Shown: piece by piece, positions 10,577 to 19,700 of the stretch
Position numbering within the stretch: position 1 is the first letter of the stretch
How the letters are laid out: each line of letters begins with the position of its first letter
Assembly: GCF_013391415.1 (NCBI RefSeq)
Contig: NZ_JACAXB010000016.1
Span: 62,001 to 126,000, forward strand
Source of the DNA: Aquitalea sp. LB_tupeE
GTDB taxonomy: Bacteria; Pseudomonadota; Gammaproteobacteria; Burkholderiales; Chromobacteriaceae
Direction of reading: 5' to 3'
DNA: 64,000 nt
The notes under the pieces: model-generated
What the model was told of the DNA's origin: nothing
Seen by the model: only the letters and a program-made list of their open reading frames with translations
Databases searched by the model: none
Translations under genes and position numbers: made by a program

Positions 10577-11035
10577 TCAAGGCAAGCGTGGCGGCGGATA
10601 GTAGGGCGCCGCATAGCGCTGCTGACCCGGAACCTGATTGCCCTTGGCATACATGCACTGGCTGTAAGCCAGGTTGTAGCGGTACTGGGCATCGTGGCCG
10701 CTGTAGCGTGCTTCACCGCTACCGGCTGCCGTGCCGGCGATCAGGCCCGCGCCTGCGCCGACGCCAGCACCCTGATGGCCACCCATCAGCGCACCTGCGG
10801 CAGCCCCAACCACCGTGCCCAGCGCCATATTGCCGGCCATGGCAGCGGTGGAGGCATCGGCGCTGCTGCCGCCGCTGCTTGCCTCCGCATACTGGCGGCA
10901 TTGCTGTTCTTCCTGGGCAAACACGTCAAAGGGTTTGCCGGCCGCAGGCATCACCGCGACCGTCGGGCCTAGCGGGACAGTGCTGCATGCCGTCAGCCCG
11001 ATGGCCGTCAATGGCAACCACAGCAATTTGTTCAT
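10577..11035 (-). CDS. Glycine-zipper lipoprotein
   Basis: 152 aa. The N-terminus MNKLLWLPLTAIGLTAC carries a lipobox (L-T-A-C), so the mature protein begins at Cys17 and is probably anchored in the outer membrane. Residues 70-105 form a glycine zipper (GNMALGTVVGAAAGALMGGH, GAGVGAGAGLIAGTAAG) that should insert in or associate with a membrane. The C-terminus is Tyr/Pro-rich. It is the third gene of a same-strand trio of exported proteins (10577-12052). The ATG at 11035 is preceded by AGGAAGC; longer frames have no signal sequence. Function unknown. Confidence 0.8.
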   Translation of the reverse strand: MNKLLWLPLTAIGLTACSTVPLGPTVAVMPAAGKPFDVFAQEEQQCRQYAEASSGGSSADASTAAMAGNMALGTVVGAAAGALMGGHQGAGVGAGAGLIAGTAAGSGEARYSGHDAQYRYNLAYSQCMYAKGNQVPGQQRYAAPYYPPPRLP

Positions 11036-11051
11036 GATCTTGCTTCCTGGA

Positions 11052-11474
11052 TTATTTGGGTGGCTGTGCCGGGACAGTCTTCCAGCCACCGGGACATTCA
11101 CTGACATAGGGGTAGTACTGCTTGGCCGCCTTGCAGTAGTACCAGACCTGGGCTGGCGGCGGGCTGGGCGTTTCCTGTACCGGGGCGGGTGCAGCAGGGG
11201 CTGGCGGTACCGCCGGGGAGGCCACCACCACGGCAGGTGCAGACGGAGCCGGATAGGGATAAACCGGTGCGTCATACCAGTACCACACGCCACCGGCTAT
11301 CCACCACCAGCCCAGTTGACCGTGGTAATAGCCGTGATGCCAGTAGCCATCATGCCAATGATCAATAAGGGGCGGGCCTTCATAAAAACGCGGGTGTGCT
11401 TGCGCGGCAGAGATGCCGCTCAAGGCCGTGCCCAGTAGCAGCGCCAGGCTTGCCATGCGGGCAAGAGTCGTCAT
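11052..11474 (-). CDS. Secreted Tyr/Trp/Pro-rich hypothetical protein
   Basis: 140 aa with a cleavable signal peptide (MTTLARMASLALLLGTALSG...AQA, about residues 1-25). The mature part is rich in His, Trp and Tyr (HWHDGYWHHGYYHGQLGWWW), then a Pro/Ala linker, then a C-terminal motif WYYCKAAKQYYPYVSECPGG with two cysteines followed by WKTVPAQPP. This motif recurs in uncharacterised exported proteins of proteobacteria. GAGGAAAG precedes the ATG at 11474. It lies 16 bp upstream of the lipoprotein gene and is likely cotranscribed. Function unknown; the His content could bind metal. Confidence 0.78.
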   Translation of the reverse strand: MTTLARMASLALLLGTALSGISAAQAHPRFYEGPPLIDHWHDGYWHHGYYHGQLGWWWIAGGVWYWYDAPVYPYPAPSAPAVVVASPAVPPAPAAPAPVQETPSPPPAQVWYYCKAAKQYYPYVSECPGGWKTVPAQPPK

Positions 11475-11557
11475 ATTGCTTTCCTCATGCACCAGTCAGG
11501 AGGGCAGGCCTGCCGCCGTCTGCACGGGCCAGGCCGGTCTGTTCCATCCTGTTCTGG

Positions 11558-12052
11558 TCAGTTGTTCGGCATGGGGGCCGATGCCGGGTGGTGGTGCGGC
11601 ATGTGGCGCTGCATGCCTTCATGCATGTGCTGTGCTTCCTGGTCGAACAGCTTTTGCTGTTCCGGGCTCAGCTTCTGGTACAGCGCTTTGGTGGCTGCCG
11701 CATGTTGCTGCATCATGTCCAGATGCTGCTGCATCATCTTGATGCGGCCATCCAGCTGTTCGGGCAGCTTGGCATCGGGTTTTACCGCTGGCATGGCAGG
11801 CATGGCGGCCGGTTTCAGGGCATCCACATAGCTATTCCAGGCGCTTTCCTGCGCGGGTTGAATCTTCAGCTTGTCGTGCAGCATGTGCAGGTGTTGTTCC
11901 ATCATGGCCTGGCGCTTGGCCGGGTCCATCTGCCACATGTGTGCGGACATCTCCTTGCCGCCCATCGGACAATCATTGCCCATGGCATGAACAGTGGTGG
12001 CAGCAGCGCCGCCCAGCAGGCCGACAATCAATAGCGATTTGATCAGTTTCAT
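11558..12052 (-). CDS. Spy/CpxP-like periplasmic protein, Met/His-rich
   Basis: 164 aa. A signal peptide (MKLIKSLLIVGLLGGAAATTVHA) is followed by an all-helical, Met-, Gln- and His-rich mature protein with two repeats related to the LTxxQ motif of Spy/CpxP (LKIQPAQESAWNSYVDALK and LSPEQQKLFDQEAQ). Such proteins are periplasmic ATP-independent chaperones or metal-stress sensors. The tail HMPHHHPASAPM suggests metal (Cu/Zn) binding. AGGAAAAG sets the start at 12052. It is the first gene of the exported trio. Confidence 0.8.
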   Translation of the reverse strand: MKLIKSLLIVGLLGGAAATTVHAMGNDCPMGGKEMSAHMWQMDPAKRQAMMEQHLHMLHDKLKIQPAQESAWNSYVDALKPAAMPAMPAVKPDAKLPEQLDGRIKMMQQHLDMMQQHAAATKALYQKLSPEQQKLFDQEAQHMHEGMQRHMPHHHPASAPMPNN

Positions 12053-12266
12053 GATGCTTTTCCTCGTGCAGGTCATATTTGACGTTTGCAGTATCAGACA
12101 CAGATGTCAGTCAAATATTGCTTGCCATCAGCCAATTGTTAGCAATGATGAAACATGCAAAATCATGTCAAGACGGCAGTCTGCTGGCTGTTTGTCGCGG
12201 GCAGGGCTACACTGCGTCGGTTTCTTTGGCAGCAGTGTGTTGGCTGTCCACAACAGGATGATAGGC

Positions 12267-12545
12267 ATGAGTGAACAACAGTCCGTCGACCCGATGCACG
12301 GCATGACGCTGGAAAAAATACTGCAGGCGCTGGTGGAGCATTTTGGCTGGGCCGAGCTTGGACGGCGTATTGCCATCCGCTGCTTCAATCACGAGCCCAG
12401 CATCAAGTCCAGCCTGGTATTTTTGCGCCGCACACCGTGGGCACGCAGTCAGGTGGAAGCCTTGTTTGTCGAAATGAAAACCCGACCGGCCAGCACGGCT
12501 GGCAAGGACATGCGGCCCAGGCTGTTTTCGGCGCGGCAGAAGTGA
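12267..12545 (+). CDS. VF530 family DNA-binding protein (DUF2132)
   Basis: 92 aa. MSEQQSVDPMHGMTLEKILQ and IRCFNHEPSIKSSLVFLRRT followed by PWARSQVEALF match the compact VF530 (DUF2132) double-stranded-DNA-binding family. The biological role is unknown. The start at 12267 is preceded by AGGAT (12255-12259); an ATG three codons upstream is possible. It is a stand-alone gene, divergent from the exported trio. Confidence 0.85.
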   Translation: MSEQQSVDPMHGMTLEKILQALVEHFGWAELGRRIAIRCFNHEPSIKSSLVFLRRTPWARSQVEALFVEMKTRPASTAGKDMRPRLFSARQK

Positions 12546-12654
12546 TGCAGGTATTGCAGCTTGAAAATGAGGCGAAGCTGCCCCAATTGCAGTAGATGGT
12601 GGTGCCGCTACCGTAATGGCACCTTGTTGCGCGTTCTGTTGACCAGGAGATGGG

Positions 12655-13266
12655 ATGAAACTCTACTACTCGCCGGGAGCCTGCTCCCTGTCGCCACATA
12701 TCGTGCTGCACGCCAGCGGCCTGCCGTTTTCGGTGGAAAAGGTGAATCTGCGCGTTAATCCGCACCTGACCGCCAGCGGCGTCGAATTTTCCAGTATCAA
12801 TCCCAAGGGCTATGTACCGGCCTTGCAGCTGGAAGACGGCACGGTGCTGAGTGAAGGTGTGGCCATTGTGCAGTACCTGGCCGACCAAGTGCCTCAGAGC
12901 AAGCTGGCGCCGGCCAATGGCACACTGGCGCGTTACCGCCTGCAAGAATGGCTGAACTATACCGCCACCGAGATTCACAAGAGTTTCTCTCCGCTGTTCT
13001 ATCCGGGCAGCGATGAGGTAAAGAATGCTGCCTGGGACAAGCTGCGTAGCCGCTTTGGCGTGATTGAAGCCCAGCTGGCGCAAACGCCTTATTTGCTGGG
13101 CGAAGACTTCAGCGTGGCGGATGCCTACCTGTTTACCTGCCTGAACTGGGCGCACATGGTGCATCGTTCGCTGGAAGACTTCCCGGCCATCAGCGCCTTC
13201 ATGCAGCGGGTGCAGGCCTTGCCGGCCGTTCAGGCTGCGCTGAAGGACGAAGGCCTGCTGCGCTGA
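12655..13266 (+). CDS. gstA: Glutathione S-transferase, beta class
   Basis: 203 aa, the length of bacterial GstA. The thioredoxin-like N-terminal domain (MKLYYSPGACSLSPHIVLHA) includes Cys10, the residue that forms a mixed disulfide with glutathione in beta-class enzymes, and the helical domain has the partner His at about 108 (TEIHKSFSPLF). It should conjugate or reduce electrophiles in the cytoplasm. AGGAGAT lies just before the start. It is monocistronic; a GC hairpin with a weak T-run lies at 13350-13372. Confidence 0.92.
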   Translation: MKLYYSPGACSLSPHIVLHASGLPFSVEKVNLRVNPHLTASGVEFSSINPKGYVPALQLEDGTVLSEGVAIVQYLADQVPQSKLAPANGTLARYRLQEWLNYTATEIHKSFSPLFYPGSDEVKNAAWDKLRSRFGVIEAQLAQTPYLLGEDFSVADAYLFTCLNWAHMVHRSLEDFPAISAFMQRVQALPAVQAALKDEGLLR

Positions 13267-13349
13267 ATCCGCCGCAGCATGATCAACCGCGCCCGCCATC
13301 ACTTGCGGGCGTCAGGCTGCTGACAAAGTGTTTTGGTACGGTTTCACCG

Positions 13350-13372
13350 GACCCGGCAAAGCCGGGTCTTTC
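13350..13372 (+). terminator. Possible terminator downstream of gstA
   Basis: GACCCGGC, AAA loop, GCCGGGTC, then TTTC. The T-run is poor and the hairpin is about 85 bp past the stop. Confidence 0.4.
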
Positions 13373-13507
13373 GACTAAGATATTGCTTCGGCAGCCTTCC
13401 CATCTATTCCCCTTTTCCCCCGCCCTTGCCCTGCCAATATGAAGAAAGGAGCCTCGCTTTCCTTCCAGAAAGCGAGAGGGGGTAGTCAATTTTTATTCAG
13501 TCAGCCG

Positions 13508-13521
13508 GTTTCACGTGAAAC
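13508..13521. other. parS-like ParB-binding palindrome (copy 3, exact, intergenic)
   Basis: GTTTCACGTGAAAC inside CGGTTTCACGTGAAACCG (13506-13523), 21 bp ahead of the MazG-like start and overlapping its probable promoter/5' leader. Confidence 0.9.
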
Positions 13522-13542
13522 CGCTGTTGCAGGAGTCACACC

Positions 13543-13896
13543 ATGGCCGAAACGCCACTGATTGAAACCGCCGCGCTCGAAGCTGCCTTACAGCGTTTTG
13601 CCGACGACCGCGACTGGCAGCGCTATCACACGCCACGCAACCTGATGCTGGCCCTGACCGGGGAAGTCGGTGAGCTGGCGGAAATCTTCCAGTGGCAGAC
13701 CGACGCGGAAGTGGCCCAACTGGCAGACGACCCGGCCCGCTTCACCCATTTGCAGGAAGAAGTGGCCGATGTGCTGCTGTATCTGGTGCGACTGGCCAGC
13801 GTGCTGAAGCTGGATATCAATGCCGCCGTGCGCGACAAATTGCAAAAGAATGCCGTCAAGTACCCGGCACCGGCGGCCGATGCGCCAAGAGCTTGA
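13543..13896 (+). CDS. MazG-like nucleotide pyrophosphohydrolase
   Basis: 117 aa. The magnesium-binding helices of the MazG/dCTPase (RS21-C6) family are seen: E41-x-x-E44 in TGEVGELAEIFQW and E73-x-x-D76 in QEEVADVLLYLVRL. It should hydrolyse a non-canonical or excess NTP/dNTP to the monophosphate; dCTP-like substrates are likely from the family. AGGAG precedes the ATG at 13543, and a perfect parS site lies immediately upstream. The sirtuin gene follows after 93 bp. Confidence 0.88.
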   Translation: MAETPLIETAALEAALQRFADDRDWQRYHTPRNLMLALTGEVGELAEIFQWQTDAEVAQLADDPARFTHLQEEVADVLLYLVRLASVLKLDINAAVRDKLQKNAVKYPAPAADAPRA

Positions 13897-13989
13897 TGTC
13901 GGGCAAGTTTGCTGCAGTGGATTTTTGCGCGGCAAGCACAGGCTGGCCTAAGCTTGGCAGCAATAAAAAGCAGGTGCAGGAGACCGTTA

Positions 13990-14724
13990 ATGCAGCAGGA
14001 AATCATGCAATTGGCCACCGCCATCCGGCAGGCTGAGCATATCGTGGTATTGAGTGGTGCCGGCATGAGCACCGAATCGGGCATTCCGGACTTTCGCTCG
14101 GCCAAAGGCTTGTGGCAACAAGGCATGCAGTTGGAAGAGCTGGTGTCCATCGACTATTTCCGTGCCGACTCCGAAGCCTTCTGGCACAGCTTCAAGCAGT
14201 TGTTTCACACCAAATTGCTGGGTAATTACCAGCCCAATGCCGGGCATCAGTTTCTGGCCTGGCTGGAAGAAATCGGCAAGCAGGTGTCGATACTGACGCA
14301 GAATATCGACGGCCTGCACGGCGTGGCGGGCAGCCGTCATGTTTCCGAGTTGCACGGCACCTTGCGCACGGCCAGTTGCCCGTCCTGTGGACGGCAACAG
14401 GGGCTGGAATACATCAATCACCATGTGCTGCCGCTGTGTACCTACTGCATGGATGTGCTGAAACCGGACGTGGTGCTATATGGCGAGCCGGTACCGCTGA
14501 TCGAACATGCGTTCAACGTAGCCGTGTCGGCAGATCTGCTCTTGGTATTGGGCTCCTCGCTGGAGGTTTCCCCGGTCAACCATATCCCGCTGGAAGCGGC
14601 TCATGCCGGGGTGATGACGGCGCTGATCAACTACACCCCCACCCGTATGGACCGGGTGTTCGACCTCAGCATACAGGCCGGTATCGGCGATACCTGCCAG
14701 CAACTGCGCAGCCTGTTGCCATAA
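13990..14724 (+). CDS. cobB: NAD-dependent protein deacylase (Sir2 family)
   Basis: 244 aa. NAD-binding motifs GAGMSTESGIPDFRS and TQNIDGLH are intact, the catalytic His is H122 (SELHGT), and the zinc site is complete (Cys130, Cys133, Cys150, Cys153). It should remove acetyl or other acyl groups from lysines using NAD. AGGAG upstream sets the start at 13990; the frame is open for 27 codons more without coding character. It may be cotranscribed with the MazG-like gene. Confidence 0.92.
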   Translation: MQQEIMQLATAIRQAEHIVVLSGAGMSTESGIPDFRSAKGLWQQGMQLEELVSIDYFRADSEAFWHSFKQLFHTKLLGNYQPNAGHQFLAWLEEIGKQVSILTQNIDGLHGVAGSRHVSELHGTLRTASCPSCGRQQGLEYINHHVLPLCTYCMDVLKPDVVLYGEPVPLIEHAFNVAVSADLLLVLGSSLEVSPVNHIPLEAAHAGVMTALINYTPTRMDRVFDLSIQAGIGDTCQQLRSLLP

Positions 14725-14817
14725 GCCATCCCCGTGGCCAGACCGTGCTGGCTGGCTTTTTGCCGGCGCGCATTCTATTTTTAAGTGTTTTTCACTAACA
14801 GCTTAAATAGGATAGCC

Positions 14818-15621
14818 ATGACAGACATCAACTGGACCCACTGGGGTGATCTGGCGGTACAAGCCGGCATCAATATCGTTTCGGCCATCGTGCTGTGGGT
14901 GGTGGGCCGCTGGTTCATCGGCCTGGCAGGCCGGCTGATGGATGAACAGCTGGTGGCGCGCAAACTGGACCCCACCTTGCGCCGTTACGCGCATTCCTTC
15001 CTGTCCGTCAGCCTGACCGTGGTCTTGGTGATTGCCATGCTGGGCTTCTTTGGCGTGCAAACGGCCAGTTTTGCCGCCATCATCGGCGCGGCTGGTGTGG
15101 CGATTGGCTTGGCCTGGAGTGGTTTGCTGGCCAATTTTGCCGCCGGCATCTTCCTGGTGGTATTGCGGCCGTTCAAGGTGGGCGATGTGGTGAGTGTGGC
15201 CGGTATCAGCGGTACGGTGCGTGAGGTCGGGCTTTTTTCCACCATCATCGACACCCCGGACAATGTGATGACCCTGATCGGCAACAACAAGATCTTCTCC
15301 GACAACATCCAGAATTTCAGCGCCAACAACTATCGCCGGGTGGACTTGAAAGCCCAGCTGGCCGGCAGCGCCGATCATGGCCAGGCCATCGCGCTGTTGC
15401 GGGAAAAGATTGCCGCCATTCCCAATGTGCTGGCCGAGCCTGCGCCCACGGTTGCCCTGCTTGAATTCACCAACCTGGGCCCGGTACTGGCCGTACGTCC
15501 TTTCTGCAATCCAGCCGATTACTGGCAGGTGTATTTCGACAGCAACCGGGTGATTCGCGAAGCGCTGGCCGAGGCCGGTTTCCCCAGCCCCGAACATGCG
15601 ATGGTGGTGCGCCAGGGCTGA
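14818..15621 (+). CDS. MscS family small-conductance mechanosensitive channel
   Basis: 267-aa inner-membrane channel. Three transmembrane helices span about residues 18-120; the pore helix TM3 shows the Gly/Ala-packed pattern FAAIIGAAGVAIGLAWSGLL, followed by the MscS beta domain (RPFKVGDVVSVAGISGTVRE). It opens on membrane tension to release solutes in hypo-osmotic shock. Length is close to E. coli MscS (286 aa). AGGAT precedes the ATG at 14818. Confidence 0.93.
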   Translation: MTDINWTHWGDLAVQAGINIVSAIVLWVVGRWFIGLAGRLMDEQLVARKLDPTLRRYAHSFLSVSLTVVLVIAMLGFFGVQTASFAAIIGAAGVAIGLAWSGLLANFAAGIFLVVLRPFKVGDVVSVAGISGTVREVGLFSTIIDTPDNVMTLIGNNKIFSDNIQNFSANNYRRVDLKAQLAGSADHGQAIALLREKIAAIPNVLAEPAPTVALLEFTNLGPVLAVRPFCNPADYWQVYFDSNRVIREALAEAGFPSPEHAMVVRQG

Positions 15622-15640
15622 GTGTGATCATGTCAATGAC

Positions 15641-15665
15641 AAAGCCCGCCGATGGCGGGCTTTTT
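15641..15665. terminator. Bidirectional terminator between mscS-type and HD-GYP genes
   Basis: GCCCGCC, 3-nt loop, GGCGGGC, flanked by AAA and TTTTT. It serves the + gene; the - side A-run is short. Confidence 0.85.
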
Positions 15666-15690
15666 GCTGGATGGCAGAAGGCGGGGGGAC

Positions 15691-16905
15691 TTACAGAAAA
15701 CGCATCGGGTCGATACGCCACTTGGCGGGCGATTCGTGGCTGACAATCTTGTCGGCACCACCGGCCCCCATGCTGCGCGACAGGTCCACCACTTCCGGCG
15801 GGATATAGGTATTGCTCTTGGTACTGAAAAACACCTTCACCTTGGGCGATACCAGATTATTGTCATTCTGTTCGATCACCACGCCCAGTTTGCCGCTTTC
15901 CAGGCGCACCAGGGTGCCGATGGGATAAATGCCGATACAGCGCATGAAGGCCTGCACCAGCACCGGGTTGAAGTGGAACTTGGACCACTCGAAAATCTTG
16001 CGCAGGGCATCGGTCGGCGACATGCCCTTGTGGTAGCAGCGGTCCGAGGTCAGCGCATCGTACACATCGACAATGGCGGCCATCTGGCCCAGCTGGGAGA
16101 TTTCCTCGCCTTTCAGCCCTTCGGGGTAGCCGCTGCCATCATGCCGTTCGTGGTGCTGGGCGGCCACTTTCACCGCGGTGTCGGAGATGCCCTGGGTAGA
16201 GAGCAGGATCTGCTTGCTCTCCACCACATGGCATTTCATCACGGCAAATTCCTGCTCGGTCAGCTTGCCCGGTTTGTTGAGGATGCTGTCCGGCACTTTC
16301 ATCTTGCCGATATCGTGCAGCATGCCGCCAATGCCGGCATGGTGAATCACCTCGCGGCTCATGTTCATCGCATTGCAGAAGCTCACCATCAGCGCGCCAA
16401 CGCTGACCGAATGCTGGAAGGTGTAATTGTCCTTGTCCTTGATACGGCACAGCGACAACAGGGCACCGCCGTTACGCAGGATGGAGGAGGTCATTTTTTC
16501 GATGGACGGCTCCACCATTTCCAGCTGCACCTGTTTGCCCAGGCGCACATCCTGCAGGATGCTGCGTACGATCAGGTTGGCTTCGTTGTGTATCAGCTGC
16601 GCCCGGCCATATTCGGCTGCGGCATCCACCCGGCGTTCGGTAGGCACTTCGCGGCTGGCCAGGTCGATGATTTCCTGCTCCAGCTTGTGTTTGACTTCGG
16701 AAATGGTAGGAGCATGAGGCAAGTCCAGACCCTTGCCGGTATCGATGTAGACTTCGTGGATACCTGCATCGGCAATCTTGCGGATGGCAGCTTCATCCTT
16801 GACCAGAAAACGTTTCAGTAGAAACGGATGAGACATCCAGTCGCAGTTGAGGTCGTGAATGTACATGCCCACCTTGAGGTCGGACACGTCGATGCACTTG
16901 ATCAT
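15691..16905 (-). CDS. HD-GYP domain cyclic-di-GMP phosphodiesterase
   Basis: 404 aa with an N-terminal DUF3391 region (about residues 1-125, MIKCIDVSDLKVGMYIHDLN) and a C-terminal HD-GYP domain. The catalytic HD is H197-D198 (HDIGKMKVPDSIL) and HHERHDGSGYPEGL follows around residue 250; the GYP signature is intact, so the enzyme should hydrolyse c-di-GMP to pGpG or GMP. No sensor or membrane segment is seen. It stands alone, converging with the mechanosensitive channel gene. Confidence 0.93.
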   Translation of the reverse strand: MIKCIDVSDLKVGMYIHDLNCDWMSHPFLLKRFLVKDEAAIRKIADAGIHEVYIDTGKGLDLPHAPTISEVKHKLEQEIIDLASREVPTERRVDAAAEYGRAQLIHNEANLIVRSILQDVRLGKQVQLEMVEPSIEKMTSSILRNGGALLSLCRIKDKDNYTFQHSVSVGALMVSFCNAMNMSREVIHHAGIGGMLHDIGKMKVPDSILNKPGKLTEQEFAVMKCHVVESKQILLSTQGISDTAVKVAAQHHERHDGSGYPEGLKGEEISQLGQMAAIVDVYDALTSDRCYHKGMSPTDALRKIFEWSKFHFNPVLVQAFMRCIGIYPIGTLVRLESGKLGVVIEQNDNNLVSPKVKVFFSTKSNTYIPPEVVDLSRSMGAGGADKIVSHESPAKWRIDPMRFL

Positions 16906-17073
16906 TTCGTGTGCTCTAAACTTGTTGGCAGCAGGAGGCTGTTGCTTGGTGTTTCGTAAAATACAGAAAATGGATTTCCGTTATTGTAAGTTATCTCTGT
17001 CCGATTGACAGTTGGCGTGCATCCGCTTTGTGGTATGGTTGCCGGCTCTTTTGCCCCTGTGCCTCCTCTTTCC

Positions 17074-17328
17074 ATGCAATGCCGTCTTCATTGCGGTGCC
17101 TGCTGCATCGCGCCGTCCATTTCCTCTCCCATTCCAGGCATGCCGCAAGGCAAGCCGGCTGGTGTGCGTTGCATCCAGTTGAGCGCGGACAATCTGTGCC
17201 TGCTGTTCGGTCATCCGGAGCGGCCCGCCGTTTGTGCCGGCCTCCAGCCCTCTGTTGAAATGTGTGGAGAAAGCAACAGCCAGGCCATGCACTGGCTGAC
17301 CGAACTGGAAGCGAGAACCGCGCCCTAA
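17074..17328 (+). CDS. YkgJ family cysteine cluster protein
   Basis: 84 aa. [20 protein letters not shown] and [20 protein letters not shown] match E. coli YkgJ nearly residue for residue from memory, with the CxxxCxxCC metal-binding cluster near the start and Cys residues at [11 protein letters not shown]. The function is unknown; a zinc or Fe-S ligand is likely. The ATG at 17074 reproduces the usual N-terminus, but no good Shine-Dalgarno is visible before it, and the frame remains open upstream to about 17005. Confidence 0.8.
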   Translation: MQCRLHCGACCIAPSISSPIPGMPQGKPAGVRCIQLSADNLCLLFGHPERPAVCAGLQPSVEMCGESNSQAMHWLTELEARTAP

Positions 17329-17524
17329 TTCTTTGTTATCAATATGTAAATCAATTTGTCATTGTTAAGACAAGCCCATTGCATGCCGATGTAATTTATC
17401 AGTTTTTGATCACAAACTACGGCGGCACCGCTGAATTTCCCCCATCATGCCAGAGGGTATGCGACTAAAAACATGCAGCTAAACAGCCAGCGCAACCATC
17501 ACAACTGGATTCGGGGAAACGAGT

Positions 17525-19600
17525 ATGGCGACGGAAAAGTGGGGTCATCTGAGTACACGCATCATCGTGGTGGCAGCGGCAGCCATTGCCGTGGGCTTTG
17601 CGGTGATGATTGGCCTGATTGCCTGGCAAAGCTATAGCGCAGCCGTGGATGTGGGCTACAAGCTGGCTTCCGAGCAGGCCAGCAGTTACGCCAAGGATGC
17701 CGAAGGCGATTTCAATCAGGGTTTCACCCTGCCACACCACCTGGCCGACAGCATTCTGGGTATCAAGCGGGTGGCCGCACCAGACCGCAAGCTGGCTGAC
17801 AACATGATCCAGCAATTGCTGGATGGCGCTCCGCAGTCGGTCGGCCTGTGGATGTTGTGGGAACCGAATGCCTTTGATGGCAACGATAATGCCTTCCGCC
17901 TTGACTGGCCGCGCCATGACCCTACCGGGCGCTATCAGCCTTACATCACCAAGAATGCCCAGGGCAAGGCGCAGATGGACACCATGATGTCGCCGGACCG
18001 CGTCAAGGATTTCCCCAAGTTCAAGGACCACCCGGAAACCTATCAGCCGGACTACGAAAAACCGGGTTGGGGTGATTTCTACTACGTGCCCAAGCAGCGC
18101 GGCCGCGACACCATTACCGAGCCTTATCCGTACGAAGTGCAGAACAAGAAAATCCTTGAAAGCTCGCTGGCCGTGGTGATGAAGGATGCCGCCGGCAAGA
18201 TTCTTGGTGTGTCGGCCACCGACGTGGCGCTGGACCAGTTGCAAAAGCGTTTTGGCGCCATCCACCTGTTTGAAACCGGCTATGTGCGCATGGTGTCCGA
18301 AGGCGGGCTGTACGTGGTGTCCGACAAGCCCGATCTCCTGGGCAAGCCGGTACCCAAGGAAGATGCGCTGGCCAGCCATCTGGATCAGATCAAGAAGGGC
18401 GAATCCTTCATTTATGAGGATGGCGGCTTCACCCATTTCTTCCATCCGGTCAAAGTAGGTGACACCGGCCAGTTCTGGACGCTGGGGGTTTCCATCCCCA
18501 CGGCCGCCATTACTGCCGATGCGAAAAAGCAATCGCTGATTGCCATCCTGATCGGTGTGGTGGCGCTGGTGCTGATTCTGTTGGTACTGACCGCCGTTGT
18601 ACGCACCCTGACCCGACCGCTCAACAAGCTGGCCGACACCATGGACCAGCTGGCCTCCGGCCGTGGCGACCTGACCGTACGCATGCAGATTGCCAACCGT
18701 GATGAAATCGGCCGCACTGCCGACGCTTTCAACCGCTTTATCGACAGCCTGCGCGAGATGTTCATCGAAGTGCGCCAGCAAAGCCACGAAGTGAGTGTGG
18801 CAGCCGCCAGCCTGGCCGAATCCGCCAGCCAGGTGCAGCAGGCATCCGCCAGCCAGACCGATGCCGCCAGTGCCACGGCGGCCGGGGTAGAGCAGGTGAC
18901 GGTCAGTGTGCACCACATTGCCGATACCGCCGAAGAAGCCGAGCATACTGCGCGCGAAACCGGCGAGCTGACCACGCAAAGCGTGGCCACGGTTACCCGT
19001 ATTACGGGGGAGATCGAACGCATGACGGGGAGTATGCAGGCGCTGGCCGAACGCATGAACGGCCTTGGCGAACGCTCAGAAGAAGTCAGCACCATCGTGC
19101 GGGTAATCAAGGACATTGCCGACCAGACCAATCTGTTGGCGCTGAACGCAGCGATCGAGGCTGCCCGGGCTGGCGAAATGGGCCGCGGCTTTGCCGTGGT
19201 GGCCGACGAGGTGCGTAACCTGGCAGGACGAACCGCCGAAGCCACGGTGCAGATCACCCGCATCGTCAATGCCATCAGCAGCGAAACACGTGATGCGGTG
19301 GCGGATGTAAGGAACAGCCGCGATCAGGTCAGCCAGAGCGTGGAGATTGCCGCCGAAGCCAATGCGGCAATGAATACCGTGCTGGGGCGTAGCCAGGGCC
19401 TGGTGGCCAGTATTGTGGATATTGCCGCTTCCACCCGCGAGCAATCCTCGGCCAGCCAGGAAATTGCCCAGAACGTGGAACGCATCAGCGCCATGGCGCA
19501 AAGCAACGCCGAGGTGGTGCAGCAGGTGTCCGATTCGGTGACCCAGTTGCGCGAGCTGTCCGCCAATCTGGAAAGCCTGGTCAGTCACTTCAAGCTATAA
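17525..19600 (+). CDS. Methyl-accepting chemotaxis protein with dCache sensor
   Basis: 691 aa. Helix 1 at about residues 12-34, a large periplasmic sensor of about 300 residues (dCache_1-like, with '[20 protein letters not shown]' and '[20 protein letters not shown]'), helix 2 at about 339-361, HAMP, and a full signalling domain with [20 protein letters not shown] and [20 protein letters not shown]. dCache receptors often sense amino acids or organic acids; the ligand is unknown. No cheR-docking tail is visible. A terminator follows at 19623-19648. Confidence 0.94.
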   Translation: MATEKWGHLSTRIIVVAAAAIAVGFAVMIGLIAWQSYSAAVDVGYKLASEQASSYAKDAEGDFNQGFTLPHHLADSILGIKRVAAPDRKLADNMIQQLLDGAPQSVGLWMLWEPNAFDGNDNAFRLDWPRHDPTGRYQPYITKNAQGKAQMDTMMSPDRVKDFPKFKDHPETYQPDYEKPGWGDFYYVPKQRGRDTITEPYPYEVQNKKILESSLAVVMKDAAGKILGVSATDVALDQLQKRFGAIHLFETGYVRMVSEGGLYVVSDKPDLLGKPVPKEDALASHLDQIKKGESFIYEDGGFTHFFHPVKVGDTGQFWTLGVSIPTAAITADAKKQSLIAILIGVVALVLILLVLTAVVRTLTRPLNKLADTMDQLASGRGDLTVRMQIANRDEIGRTADAFNRFIDSLREMFIEVRQQSHEVSVAAASLAESASQVQQASASQTDAASATAAGVEQVTVSVHHIADTAEEAEHTARETGELTTQSVATVTRITGEIERMTGSMQALAERMNGLGERSEEVSTIVRVIKDIADQTNLLALNAAIEAARAGEMGRGFAVVADEVRNLAGRTAEATVQITRIVNAISSETRDAVADVRNSRDQVSQSVEIAAEANAAMNTVLGRSQGLVASIVDIAASTREQSSASQEIAQNVERISAMAQSNAEVVQQVSDSVTQLRELSANLESLVSHFKL

Positions 19601-19622
19601 GCCAGCCTGAGGCACTCAACCC

Positions 19623-19648
19623 AACGCCACCCTGCGGGGTGGCGTTTT
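19623..19648 (+). terminator. Terminator after the dCache chemoreceptor
   Basis: AACGCCACCC, 3-nt loop, GGGGTGGCG, TTTTGTTT. Confidence 0.85.
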
Positions 19649-19700
19649 GTTTGGCTGATACGGCAAGATGGAGAGACGATCCCGCGTTGGAGAACATGTG

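Noticed and set aside
14731-14766. Hairpin after the sirtuin gene
   Set aside because: Imperfect GCCAG/CTGGC stem followed by TGGC before the T-run; too weak to call.
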